Shown here in pieces: positions 1 to 10,010 of a DNA stretch of 64,000 nucleotides. The DNA is from Venturia oleaginea (Eukaryota; Ascomycota; Dothideomycetes; Venturiales; Venturiaceae), in assembly GCA_013176395.1 (NCBI GenBank), contig JABMLP010000008.1:1488001-1552000 (forward strand), written 5' to 3'. The notes beneath the pieces were generated by a model, which was given only the letters and a program-made list of their open reading frames with translations, did no database searches and was not told the origin of the DNA. The position numbers and the translations under genes are program-made. Within the stretch, counting starts at the first letter, position 1; every line of letters starts with the position of its first letter.

Positions 1-441
1 CGTTTCCTATACTCTCTTCGTTTGCGACTTCGTCGCGCTACCGGCCAATCATTCAGGGTCCGTTATCGATTGTACTATGAATAGCGGCGCTAGAGATCAG
101 TTGCTATCCATCAGGTCTCACACGACAATCCTAATGGGGCGGCCATGGTCGGCGCTGGTCTATCGGGCTGAAGCGAAATCTGGCTCTCATAAGTAGCTCT
201 CTCGATGTGCATGTTCTACTCCTCCATCATCACAGCGATCCATCTCAAAGCAACAGCAGCTCGACCTTCGCCCCCACGAAAGCACGAACAGTACCGCCTA
301 AATCTCACCACGAAAATAAACACAGTGAGTGATAACACAACCGTACCTTACTCTGGGTACTAGTTAAACAACAACAGTCTCTTCTCAAACTCGAATCCCC
401 TCAGATAGCCAAAAACACACCCTACGACCACTACTACAATC

Positions 442-609
442 ATGGCTACCCCAACGCCCGAGGGCGAGAAGCACTGGTACTGCTGCGAATGTATCAAACG
501 TGGTAGATGGACCAAGGAGAACCAGAATGGTCACGCTATGTGGCTGGGCATGTGTATCTTCTGCAAAAATCCAATCCACTCCAGGTGCTCTGATTGTGAG
601 GAGCGCTAG
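442..609 (+). CDS. Small Cys-rich W-CC-C / CxxC-H-RC-xxC protein
   Basis: An intact 55-residue reading frame begins at an ATG preceded by a C/A-rich leader. The protein has an aromatic-Cys-Cys-x-Cys cluster near residue 13, then C-x2-C, a His, and a C-x2-C close to the end. This spacing suits binding of one or two zinc ions. The same core occurs in the three tandem genes at 8253, 8921 and 9660 and in the reverse-strand gene ending at 26986, so the frame is unlikely to be chance. No signal peptide is visible, so a cytoplasmic or nuclear protein is more likely than a secreted one. Function is unknown. The layout recalls RanBP2-type zinc fingers with an extra Cys pair, but I cannot assign a family with certainty. 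Confidence 0.6.
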   Translation: MATPTPEGEKHWYCCECIKRGRWTKENQNGHAMWLGMCIFCKNPIHSRCSDCEER

Positions 610-1417
610 ATGCCCGCCAGAGAGAGATGAGAATGGACTAGAAGGAGACGGGCTTGAGCTATGAACATGAGGGGTTGAGCATGAACAAGGAAAATCGTTT
701 GAGCGACTGGATGAAATCGGTATACGTTCGTTGATTGGCTTGCTCTGAGTGGATTCAAGGCAAGGTCATGATCGTGTATCTGAGGATCTGGGATTGGACT
801 GACGGTATGACTATGTTGGAGATAAGAGGCGCCAATGTCAGTCAGCAGATAGGGTCGATTCCAAACGAACGCTCTTTTGGGCTCAATCTTAAGCGATCCG
901 ATGCTGAGTCTTGGGCAGTGATGCACATAGACTGGACATGGATTTAACCTCGAAAACGCCACCAACATTTTGGTGCGAAAATAACCAGATTATCCTGTTG
1001 TCCAGTTATATCCAGTTACCCGTGGATGTCTTGTCTGGTCTGTGTGCATCACTGGTCACGGATGAACATCCAGAAACTGGTCTTCGGAGAGACCTCCGTG
1101 TTTAAACGGCACACTCAACACGCTCCCACAGCACCTCAAGACCATTCTGTTTTTCCGCACATGGGAACTGTATGGCTCCACAAAACGACAGCCAACTTGC
1201 TAACTGTATAGACCTGATTATCATTCGCGATTCAGAGATCTATGCTGACTCCACACAAACCATTCCCGTTGCACATGTCTTTTTCCACGGCCACGCTCTA
1301 CATCGCGTGTCTCCCAGCTTCATCCTTACATGCGAATATTATATGTCGTATGGATGAGTCTAGGTGATTTAGTGCTTTATGGGGAAATGCATAAAAGATC
1401 CCTCAAACGTGCACTAT
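610..1417. other. Gene-free stretch before the retrotransposon
   Basis: Only short overlapping frames without recognisable motifs are present. I see no gene. The final bases ATTTA (1418-1422) are the target site duplicated by the adjacent element. Confidence 0.5.
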
Positions 1418-1422
1418 ATTTA

Positions 1423-1598
1423 TGTTATGGGCATGGCCCATGGTTGGTATAGGCTAAGAGCCTAAGCCTGATTGAGCCTAGTATAGAGAAAGAACCTCAT
1501 TGAGGTTCTCTGTTTGTAGATACCTTCACTCCTTAACTGAATCTAAACAATCTTTGGCTACGAGTATGCTGCGTCTTTCCAGCTACCGTCCCGTAATA
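1423..1598 (+). repeat. 5' LTR (176 bases)
   Basis: Begins TGTTATGG and ends CCGTAATA. It matches 6583-6758 base for base by eye. The self-primer match suggests the transcript starts near 1535, which would place the U3/R boundary there. Confidence 0.95.
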
Positions 1599-1609
1599 TA
1601 GATTCAGTT
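1599..1609 (+). other. Primer binding site, self-priming type
   Basis: The 11 bases directly after the 5' LTR (TAGATTCAGTT) are the exact reverse complement of AACTGAATCTA at 1535-1545 inside the LTR. Pairing stops at 11 bases on both sides. This is the arrangement of Tf1/sushi elements, where the 5' end of the mRNA folds back to prime reverse transcription in place of a tRNA. I infer the mechanism from the match. Confidence 0.75.
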
Positions 1610-1632
1610 CTTTACAAACCTAGGTGTACTTG

Positions 1633-2382
1633 ATGCGTAGCAACAGAACCCTATCGACTCCTACAACCTACACCCCTACTACCGACGACGACCCAATCGC
1701 GAGCATTACGCAAGGAATCGACAAACTCTCAATGGCTCGAGCAAATTCGCCTGACACCGTACAACAATTGGTGGCAGCTCTGACCGCAGTCAGTGTTTAT
1801 GGGAACACCGGTGCAAAAGCTATTGCATGGCCTAAATGGGACGGGAAAAGAGACAACTACACGCTGTTCAGATGGCAGATCAAGACAAAAATCACTGTTG
1901 AAAATGGGAAGCTTGGAAGCAATCAAGGAATATGCGCGAACATCTTCAACGGGCTTCCGACAGAGAAACAACAACGCGTCATCCAATGGCTAAGCAATGG
2001 AGAGCAACATGACAACTACAAACCCGAGTCCTTTATCAAGCATATGGACGACAAGTTCTTAGATCATGAAGCGGAAGCTAAAGCTCTCGACGAGCTGAAC
2101 AAGATTAGCCAAGGCAGCAGACAACCGTTCGAAGACTTCCGCCAGCAGTTCGAACAACTGACATCGCAAGCTGGATCCCTAGCGCCGCAAAGAGCCTCAA
2201 AGATCACTATCATGAACAACGCGCTCAACTACTCCCTCCAACAGACCTTGAAATCAGTGCGATTGTCCAGGGACGACTACGACACTTACGTAAAAGATGT
2301 ACAGTACTTCGCGACGAAGACAGAGGCTCTATCCCATCAACGCCGCTATCCAAGTACGGATAAGGAGACGTTGGTGGGATAG
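1633..2382 (+). pseudogene. gag: gag-like protein, 5' part, interrupted
   Basis: The first ATG of the internal region is at 1633. The frame runs about 250 residues with no similarity that I can name apart from position and composition typical of retrotransposon gag. It stops at 2380-2382, ten bases into an inverted copy of its own sequence. The natural continuation is the frame at 2580-3119. Residues from the middle of this frame are repeated there almost unchanged. Confidence 0.75.
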
Positions 2383-2762
2383 AGCCTCTGTCTTCGTCGC
2401 GAAGTACTGTACATCTTTTACGTAAGTGTCGTAGTCGTCCCTGGACAATCGCACTGATTTCAAGGTCTGTTGGAGGGAGTAGTTGAGCGCGTTGTTCATG
2501 ATAGTGATCTTTGAGGCTCTTTGCGGCGCTAGGGATCCAGCTTGCGATGTCAGTTGTTCGAACTGCTGGCGGAAGTCAGCAAAGAGCCTCAAAGATCACT
2601 ATCATGAACAACGCGCTCAACTACTCCCTCCAACAGACCTTGAAATCAGTGCGATTGTCCAGGGACGACTACGACACTTACGTAAAAGATGTACAGTACT
2701 TCGCGACGAAGACAGAGGCTCTATCCCACCAACGCCGCTATCCAAGTACGGATAAGGAGACG
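2134..2762. repeat. Fold-back triplication inside gag (direct / inverted / direct)
   Basis: The segment 2134-2370 is followed immediately by an inverted copy at 2371-2577, then by a second direct copy at 2579-2762. The inverted copy carries the CCCACCAA variant of the third copy, not the CCCATCAA of the first, so it derives from the downstream version. The arms could form a hairpin of about 200 base pairs. This fits template switching during reverse transcription or repair, or an assembly artefact. Confidence 0.9.
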
Positions 2763-3119
2763 CCAACGACTCGAGGGAGGCCACAATCACCCCAAACAGT
2801 CAGTCGTGACGCAGAAGGCGATGTCGAAATGACTGGCATCAACGCCCTTTCAGCGCAGATCGCAGCACTGATAGCTCGGGTCGATACACTCGGAAAGGAT
2901 GCGAAGAAGGACCGACGACCTAGAGCGAAATGGCGATCCCAAACAGAGTTCTTGGCACTTATACAAGCGGGCAAATGCGGGCGCTGTAAGAAGCCCAAGC
3001 ACCACCCGAACGTATGCGAATTCCGACCAGCAACACGTCCAAAGACTCAGGTCACTGCGGTAATCACACAGCATACCGATGACTCCCTACAGGAAGCCTC
3101 ATCAGAGTCGGAAAACTAG
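2580..3119 (+). pseudogene. gag: gag-like protein, 3' part with a Cys/His-bearing C-terminus
   Basis: This frame repeats about 60 residues of the upstream gag frame and continues about 110 more. It ends in a C-x2-C-x5-H-x4-C stretch (Cys residues encoded near 2977-3012) that fits a CCHC-type zinc knuckle. The stop codon is at 3117-3119. Pol begins a few bases further on in another frame. Confidence 0.7.
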
Positions 3120-3127
3120 CTACCCTT

Positions 3128-4768
3128 GTGCATCGTCGCGCACGAGGGTCTGAAGTAGATGTACATGGCGAAGACATTACAAAGCTACCAGGCATAAGAG
3201 AAATCAAAGCAGCAAAGGATAGGATGGAAAGTACACCCTTCTTGATAGATACCTTGATCAATGGAACTTCTTTCACCGAATCCTTCTTTGATAACGGCTG
3301 TCTCCCTTATGCTGCTTTCAGCGAGAAGAGTGTTCAAACACATCGTCTACCGCGCATCCCAATTGACACCAAACAATTGGCACTGGCTAAAGAGAGCCAC
3401 GAGAACGGAGAAGACCTCCGTATTACGCACATGACCTACGCTACGATCGACATTGATGGTCGAGCAGAGCGAGTCTATGGGTATATAGTGAAAGGATTGA
3501 GCTTCCCTATTATCCTAGGCAAGGCATGGGCAGAGAGAAACTGGGTGCGATATATAGCAGCTAAGAGAAAGCTGCTTATTGGTCAAGGATCCCAGCGCAT
3601 CACGGTAAGAGAAAAGGGGTGGCTAGAACAGAACACCAAAGCGCGAGACCGGCTCGCTCACGTGCGGGCGGCTTGTTTAGTGTCAGGATCTGTATTTGCA
3701 GCTATTGTTGGAAGGGCCCAGCGACGGTTGAGAAGAGATGGACCGGATGGTACACAAGTGCTGGCTATCTCGATGTCGGATATCAACAAGGCCCTAAGCA
3801 AGTTAGCAGAAAGAAAACAGAGAAAGACTGAGGAAGAAATCCGACAAGAGATACCAGAAGAAATAGCAGAGCATGCTGATGCCTTTCTCGACGACGAAGA
3901 CGGAGAGATCGCGCCCCATCAAGAGGGTCGCGATCACGTTATCGAATTGATACGAGATGAACAAGGTCGCGAGGCAGAAGTTCCTTGGGGCCCATTATAC
4001 GGCATGTCGAGGGAAGAGCTATTAGTCCTACGAAAAACACTTTCGGACTATATGGACAAGGGCTGGATACGCGCCAGCAACTCACCAGCGGCAGCCCCAG
4101 TCTTATCTGTAAGGAAACCAGGTGGAGGCATTCGGATGTGTGTAGACTATCGGGCACTGAATCGAATCACTCGATCGGACCGCTACCCATTGCCACTAAT
4201 CCGAGAAACCCTACGAAATCTAGCAACAGCGCGTTGGTACACCAAACTTGACGTCAGAGCGGCATTTCATCGGCTCCGCATCAAGCACGGCGATGAGTGG
4301 AAAACGGCTTTTCGCACTCGATTTGGACTATTCGAATGGCTAGTTACCCCCTTCGGACTAGCTGGCGCACCCGCGAGCTTTCAACGATACATCAACGGAG
4401 TCCTACGGGAATCCCTAGATATCTGCTGTTCAGCCTACATGGACGATGTCTTGATATGGAGCGACGGCGACTATCTGGATCACATGGTTAAGGCTAACCA
4501 AATTCTTGCCAAGCTCAAGACTGCTGGACTTCGGCTAGACTTAAGCAAGTGCGAGTTTGCTGTTCAGGAGGTCAAATATCTGGGGTTCATTATCACTGCA
4601 GGAGAAGGGATCAAAGTCGACCCAGAGAAAGTTGCCGCGATTAAAGAATGGGAGGCTCCAGTCAATGTCACAGGCGTACGCTCCTTCCTAGGCTTTGCAA
4701 ATTTCTACCGAAACAATCGCAATACAAGCCCTTATCTGCCCAGTCAATACACCGAATACATCCAATAG
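3128..4768 (+). pseudogene. pol: pol, protease and reverse transcriptase part
   Basis: The frame has no ATG at its start and probably depended on readthrough or frameshifting from gag. A D-N-G motif near residue 56 is in the position of the protease D-S/T-G. The reverse transcriptase follows with the expected blocks: CVDYRALN, the TKLDVRAAFHR palm region, VTPFGLAGAPASFQ, and the catalytic YMDD box near 4435-4450. The conserved FLGFANFYR block is followed at once by unrelated sequence and a stop. The thumb/connection and RNase H regions of this family are missing, so a deletion ends this part. Confidence 0.9.
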
Positions 4769-4775
4769 TACATGG

Positions 4776-5624
4776 GACGTTATACGGGAGCCCCAGCAAA
4801 ATACTGGACTGGACGGTCGACACCAGCTGACTGCCGAAAACGGTCAATACCGGTCCACTACTAGGTACGGTCAAAACCGGTCAGTTGCAAAAGGATGCGA
4901 TCTTTTCGAGAAACCAGAGTTACAACTTCTCTGGGATCGCGCAATAGCAGAGGACCAATCCTACGAAGCTATTCATACGGCTATAGTTACTGGCGAACGT
5001 TCCTTTCCTCCAGAGCTCAAGTTGTCGGTACAGCTACCCGAATGCGAAGTAGACGACCACGGCGCGGTCACGAGAAGAGGGATCCTATGGGTACCAGATT
5101 GGGAACCGCTGCGAACAACGCTGGTCCAACAAACTCACGATTCCCATGTTACTGGACACCCAGGGAGAGATAGCACGCTTGCGATTCTATCCAGAAGTTT
5201 CTTTTGGCCCCAACAATACAAGACAGTCCGGCAGTTTGTACGTAATTGCGACGTATGTGGGAGAACAGGAATATGGCGTGATAAGAAGCGAGGTCTTCTG
5301 AAACCACTTCCAATCCCGGCCCGCTTCCACAGCGAGCTATCAATCGATTTCATGACTGATTTGCCCGCGGAGGAAAACGGCCCAAAATACCTCATGGTTA
5401 TCACAGATCGCCTCCTCAAAGGTGTTACGTTGGAGGCTATGACTACAATGAGCGCCAAAGAGTGTGCGAAAAGGTTCTTACAATGCCACTATCGCTACCA
5501 CGGATTTCCCATGGCATTGACGTCGGACAGAGGCAGCAATTGGACAGATCGTTTTTGGAGGAAGCTTTGCGAACTTACAAAGATTGAGCAGAGACTCTCT
5601 ACAGCCTTTCATCCACAGACCTGA
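4776..5624 (+). pseudogene. pol: pol, integrase N-terminal and first core part
   Basis: This frame differs from the RT frame, so the upstream deletion also shifted the phase. It holds the integrase zinc domain (H-x3-H then C-D-V-C near 5245-5260) and the first two catalytic acidic residues of the D-D-E core, in SIDFMTD and SDRG. It ends at a TGA (5622-5624) caused by one extra base. The glutamate of the triad lies in the next frame. Confidence 0.88.
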
Positions 5625-6570
5625 TGGCGCGACCGAGCGTATGAACCAGGAAGTTCTACGCTATCTCCGCGCCTTCATCGCATACTCCCAACTAGACTGG
5701 CCAACGCTACTACCTACGGCTATGTTAGCACTGAACAATCGTGACTCTTCAGTCACAGGGATGAGTCCATTCTATCTAACCCACGGCTACCATGCGGAAC
5801 CAATCCAGAAAGTACAACGAATCTCACCCAGTAACTCACCAACAGCCGATGCCGAGACCTTTGTGCAACGAATAGAAGAGGCACAAGAATATGCACAGGC
5901 AGCGATGGCCTGGTCCCAGCAGAAGATGGAGAACGACGCCAACAGGTCACGTCAAGCTGCCGAAACGTTAAAAAAGGGCGACAAAGTCTGGTTGAACCTT
6001 AGGAATATCAATACTCCGCAGCTATCAAAGAAACTGTCGTGGACGCAAGCCAAATACACTGTCGAGAACCAGATCTCCCCGATGGTATACGAGCTGGCTG
6101 ACCTGCCAAGTGGTATCCATAACCGTTTCCACGTTGACCTACTCCGCCGAGCCGCAACCGACACACTGCCCTCACAAGAATCCGATGATACCCAGCCGCC
6201 ACCATTAGTGCCTCAAACCGAAGAAACAGAGGCTGAGTTTGAAGTAGAACGTATACTTCGCGCAGAGAAGAAACGGGTTGGGCGAGGCTGGGTTCGTCAG
6301 TTATTAATCAAATGGAAAGGCTATGCAGATCCCGATTGGCAGCCACGTTCATTATTTACAGAAGTCGAGGACTTAGACCGCTTCGAGGCAGAGTATGGCA
6401 AGGGCGACGGTGTCGGCGAAGATATAGGAGCTCAAACAGGGGCCCGAAGAAACCGAGTAGCGGTGGCCAGCGCCTTCGAATCTGCTACAAGCTGGCAGAA
6501 GCGATGTATGGCGTTTGTCTGTTTGATTATCCCACCTACCACACCCTCTTTAGTCCTGCACACCCGGTAA
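5620..6570 (+). pseudogene. pol: pol, integrase C-terminal part and chromodomain
   Basis: The frame resumes the integrase core with the catalytic Glu in DGATER, then the GPY/F-like C-terminal region. It ends in a chromodomain at about 6235-6405, with an acidic E-x-E-R-I-L entry, the L-I-K-W-K-G-Y strand and a W before the C-terminal helix. In chromoviruses this domain steers insertion towards methylated histone H3. The single-base break at 5620-5624 separates it from the first half of the integrase. Confidence 0.88.
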
Positions 6571-6579
6571 GGAGGGGGG
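6569..6579 (+). other. Polypurine tract
   Basis: A purine run (AAGGAGGGGGG) lies three bases before the 3' LTR, the usual site for plus-strand priming in LTR elements. Confidence 0.7.
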
Positions 6580-6582
6580 TAA

Positions 6583-6758
6583 TGTTATGGGCATGGCCCA
6601 TGGTTGGTATAGGCTAAGAGCCTAAGCCTGATTGAGCCTAGTATAGAGAAAGAACCTCATTGAGGTTCTCTGTTTGTAGATACCTTCACTCCTTAACTGA
6701 ATCTAAACAATCTTTGGCTACGAGTATGCTGCGTCTTTCCAGCTACCGTCCCGTAATA
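6583..6758 (+). repeat. 3' LTR (176 bases)
   Basis: Identical to 1423-1598 by eye. It is followed by the target duplication ATTTA at 6759-6763. Confidence 0.95.
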
Positions 6759-6821
6759 ATTTACTTGTTAATAACATCAACTCCAATAATACCCCAACCA
6801 TACCCCCAAAAATGTACCCAT

Positions 6822-7100
6822 ATGTCTACTACGAATACGGCGCCCCAAACACCCGTAATAACCGCTAAACCTGCAATACGCTGTCAAAGATGCACACGTA
6901 ATAGGGTCCACGGCAACGACGGCAGGGACCCGCGACTCGGGTCTCTGGACCGTGTGATTGCCCAAGAGCGCAGGTACAGACGCTGGAGAAATGGGTGGGT
7001 TGGGGGGTTTGGGGGGTACAGTAGTCCTTATGGCTTTGGTGCGTGTTATGATCCTATTTTTGATGATGATTTTTGGGAGAATGGTGGGCTTGATTATTAG
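6822..7100 (+). CDS. Hypothetical 92-residue protein with one CxxC pair
   Basis: An intact frame starts at ATG 6822. It has a Ser/Thr/Pro-rich start, one C-x2-C (residues 21-24), an Arg-rich middle (RRYRRWR) and a Gly/Tyr/Phe-rich then acidic end finishing in a Tyr. The composition suggests a nucleic-acid-associated or disordered protein, which is inference only. The retrotransposon sits about 60 bases upstream and may have displaced its promoter. An earlier ATG at 6812 leads to a short frame only. Confidence 0.4.
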   Translation: MSTTNTAPQTPVITAKPAIRCQRCTRNRVHGNDGRDPRLGSLDRVIAQERRYRRWRNGWVGGFGGYSSPYGFGACYDPIFDDDFWENGGLDY

Positions 7101-7903
7101 GGGTGGAGGGATTTGGGATTTTAGGCTTTGCTGCTGTGACGGCTTGCTAGGCTACTGGAATAACCACAGTGTCCAAGCACCTAACAAGGCGCCACAGTAC
7201 ACGGGCCACAGCAAGACCTATAAAGTAGGCCTTGCCCCCAGCCCCCATTTACATAGCTACCTGTAGTTCGCTATCACATTTAGTCCATACCTGATTGCTG
7301 CTCACGCCTTTCATTAGTTACTACTAGCCGTGACAGCTGCTTTGATATTTTCGGTTCGGAGGTAGATTGTCTATGTCAAAGGATAGATCCTTTCTCAACT
7401 TATCCTGGATGGATTCTTAGCACTACCTGGTAGTTTCCTGGTAGTCTTTCACGTGCGCCTAGCAGGGATTGTTTGAGGATTGTTTCACATGTATTTCTAT
7501 TCCTTTCCATACTTCTCTGGACAGCATGTCCTTTTTTTCTTATACGGAGGACATATACACTAGTCGTCCTTCCTACACTTACACTTTCTTCTCTGTACTT
7601 AGATACTTGAAATACAAGCTGTCTTCCCTCACTTGCGAAACACCTTTGAGTGTTGAACTCTTACAGTCTACTTATAAGTGGTAATAGCTATAGAGTTTCT
7701 AGTTTACTTAACTTGTATACTTGCAAATTGAAATAATTTTCTATTACATATTCATTATTCCTATTCGGCCTAAGACCTTTCTATCGCCGTCCTATAACAA
7801 GTCTCGAAGAGCTCCATCGTTATTCTTTAATTTGACCATGAGTAATCTGAACCCGTGGATACGACGAGCAGGCCACCCAACCGCCCGCCTAACATTACCC
7901 GAC
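7101..7903. other. Gene-free stretch
   Basis: AT-rich sequence without a convincing frame. I see no repeats or gene signals. Confidence 0.5.
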
Positions 7904-8584
7904 TGAGACAGTCGTGGAGGGAGCTTGTGACTCGAAAAATGGAGGGTGAAGGTAACACCGCAGTATCGGTAAGAGAGAAGCGGATAATACGGTTACGTTA
8001 ATCCTTAGGCATCACCGTCTCCCTTACTATCTATCTATCCCCCAGGCAGTACTTCCACTCTTAAACTACAGCACCATCAACTATATACGAACGACTCAAC
8101 CATATATGAACGACTCAACTACAACCATAACTACAACCACAACCACAACCACACCCTCCTCAATCTAAAAACATCTTACCTTACCTTAAAACAGGTATTC
8201 CGCACACCCGTACCTCCATTTCTACAAATTCAAAAGCCGAACGCGATCCACCATGCCTTACTGGGAGTGCTGCTTCAGCAAAAACTTAGGTATAACTGAA
8301 GTATATCAATGGCATACTAGAAGCTGTACTATCTGTCGTCATCATCGTTGTAATAAGTGCTTCGATATATATGTTGATGGGAAGGAAGGGAGGAGATTAA
8401 GTGGTTGTTTGATGGATGGATGGAAGGAAGGAAGGAGGTGGAGTGAGTGAGTGAGTGAGGGAGGCGTGAGGGTATTAAGCGGGAGTAGGATAGGATAGGA
8501 CAGAATCTATCAATCCACAGAATACTAATTCATGCGATACGGGTTGTGCCGACGACGGACGCTGAGGAATACATATTTATAACT
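7904..8584 (+). repeat. Tandem unit 1 of the Cys-rich gene array
   Basis: About 681 bases. It opens with a CAGTCGTGGAGGG-like block, then GTGACTCGAAAA and GGTAACACCGCAG, a CGGTTACGT block and a leader ending TACAAATTCAAAAGCCGAAC just before the ATG. It closes with CGACGGACGCTGAGGAAT. The same blocks recur in the same order in units 2 and 3. Confidence 0.85.
8253..8450 (+). CDS. Small Cys-rich protein, array member 1
   Basis: 65 residues. It starts MPYWECC and shares the W-E-C-C core, the YQW motif and the C-x2-C-x-H-x-R-C-x2-C core with members 2 and 3. The first knuckle has lost a cysteine: it reads C-C-F-S where member 2 has C-C-S-C, so the first metal site may be incomplete. The C-terminus runs into G/R/K-rich sequence encoded by a GGAAGGAAGG repeat, making this member longer than its neighbours. 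The start is supported by a leader nearly identical in all three units. Confidence 0.6.
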   Translation: MPYWECCFSKNLGITEVYQWHTRSCTICRHHRCNKCFDIYVDGKEGRRLSGCLMDGWKEGRRWSE

Positions 8585-9298
8585 GAGGTAGTCGTAGGGG
8601 GGGCCTTGTGACTCGAAAAAAGGAGGGTGAAGGTAACACCGCAGTGTCAGCTGGAGCAAAGCGCGTGACTCGGTTACGTCAATCCTCGCGCATTATTGTG
8701 TCGAAGAGAGGCATAAAATAACCTTACCTTCCCTCACTATCTATCTCCTAGTATCTTCCTTCCACTCTCAAACTTACAGCGCTATTAACTACACATACAC
8801 GACTCAAGACACAGCCACAACCGCAACTCAATATAAAAACATCTTACCTTACCTTAAAATAGGTATTCTATATACCCATACCTCTATTCCTACAAATTCA
8901 AAAGCCGAACGCGACACAATATGCCCTCCTCTTACTGGGAGTGCTGCTCCTGCAAAGTACTCACAGGCAAGATTGAAATATATCAATGGGTTACTGAAAG
9001 CTGTACCTGTGGTCATGGTCGTTGTGCGAGGTGCGTGGAAGTAGTTATTGATGATGAGAAGGAAGGAAAGGAGGGAGTGGCTGGTTGATTGATGGAAGGA
9101 AGGAAGGAAGGAGGTGGAGTGAGTGAGGGTATCAAGCGGGAGGAGGGTAGGGTAGAATAGGATCTATCAATCCACAGAACGCTCGTTCATCATGCGCGAG
9201 TGCCTTTTCCCGAACCTGTATCGATGCCAGGTCCACGGCTGAAGTCCTACAATGCGGATTATAGCGACGACGGACGCTAAGGAATGCTCATTTGTAAC
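8585..9298 (+). repeat. Tandem unit 2 of the Cys-rich gene array
   Basis: About 714 bases with the same block order as unit 1. Regulatory blocks lie about 313 bases upstream of the ATG. The unit ends in CGACGGACGCTAAGGAAT. Confidence 0.85.
8921..9088 (+). CDS. Small Cys-rich protein, array member 2
   Basis: 55 residues, starting MPSSYWECCSC. It has two Cys clusters: C-C-x-C at residues 8-11 and C-x-C-x-H-x-R-C-x2-C at residues 28-38. The second lacks one residue that the others have between the first two Cys. An acidic/Lys tail follows (DDEKEGKEG). With all ligands present this is the best-preserved member of the array and could bind two metal ions or one in a cross-brace. No signal peptide. 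Function unknown. Confidence 0.62.
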   Translation: MPSSYWECCSCKVLTGKIEIYQWVTESCTCGHGRCARCVEVVIDDEKEGKEGVAG

Positions 9299-10010
9299 TG
9301 AGGCAGTCGTGGAGGGGCCTCGTGACTCGAAAAACGGAGGGTAAAGGTAACACCGCAGCGAAGAGGGTGACTCGGTTACGTCAATCCTCGCGCATTATTA
9401 TCTCGAAGAGAACTATAAGATAACCTCACCTCACCTTTCCTTACCATCTATTCCCCAGGCAGTACTTCCACTCTCAAACTACAGTACCATCAACTACACA
9501 CACGAACTACTCAAGCAACAACCATAAATACAACCACAACCACAACTACAACCAAAACCTCCTAAATCTAAAAACATTTTACCTCACCTTAAAATAGGTA
9601 TTCTACATACACACCCAAACCTCCATTCTTACAAATTCAAAAGCCGAACGCGACACACCATGCCCGATCTCCCGACTCTCTGGGAGTGCAGCGCCTGCGG
9701 CACTTCTGAGCGATTTACAATGGTGACTAGAACCTGTGCTATCTGTCATCATCCTCGTTGCAACAAGTGCGTGTTAATCATTGAGCGAGTGAGTAAGTGA
9801 GTGAGCGAGCGAGTGAGGCGTGAGGGTATTAAGCGAGAGTAGGATAGGATAGGGTAGGATAGAATTTAGCAATACACAGAACACTCATTCATCAAGAGCG
9901 GTTGCCTTTTCCCAAATCTATATCGATGCCGAGCCACGGCTGAAGTCTTGCGATACGGTTGCGGTGCGGTGCGGGTTATACCAACGACGGACGCTGATGA
10001 ATGCTTATCT
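9299..10010 (+). repeat. Tandem unit 3 of the Cys-rich gene array
   Basis: About 712 bases in the same block order. The leader before the ATG again reads TACAAATTCAAAAGCCGAAC. The unit ends at a CGACGGACGCTGATGAAT block. Confidence 0.85.
9660..9800 (+). CDS. Small Cys-rich protein, array member 3
   Basis: 46 residues, the shortest member. It has W-E-C-x2-C at residues 8-13 and C-x2-C-x-H-x-R-C-x2-C at residues 26-37, and lacks the YQW segment of members 1 and 2. The stop falls in a GAGTGAGTAAGTGA repeat just after the last Cys, so simple-repeat slippage appears to set the C-terminal length in this family. Function unknown. Confidence 0.58.
   Translation: MPDLPTLWECSACGTSERFTMVTRTCAICHHPRCNKCVLIIERVSK

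Larger units (their letters stand above)
1423..6758 (+). mobile_element. Ty3/gypsy chromovirus LTR retrotransposon, defective
   Basis: The 5336-base element is bounded by two 176-base LTRs that I read as identical, and by the 5-base target duplication ATTTA at 1418-1422 and 6759-6763. Inside are gag-like, protease, reverse transcriptase, integrase and C-terminal chromodomain coding regions, in the order protease-RT-integrase-chromodomain typical of chromoviruses. The interior is broken: a fold-back duplication in gag, loss of the region after RT including RNase H, and a one-base frameshift in the integrase core. Identical LTRs mean recent insertion, so this copy was probably mobilised in trans by an intact relative, or it broke after insertion. 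It lies about 60 bases upstream of the small gene at 6822 and may affect its expression. Confidence 0.95.

Noticed and set aside
8430..8460. GAGT/GGAA simple repeats as CRISPR-like repeats
   Set aside because: They are short microsatellites without spacers, and the window is eukaryotic.
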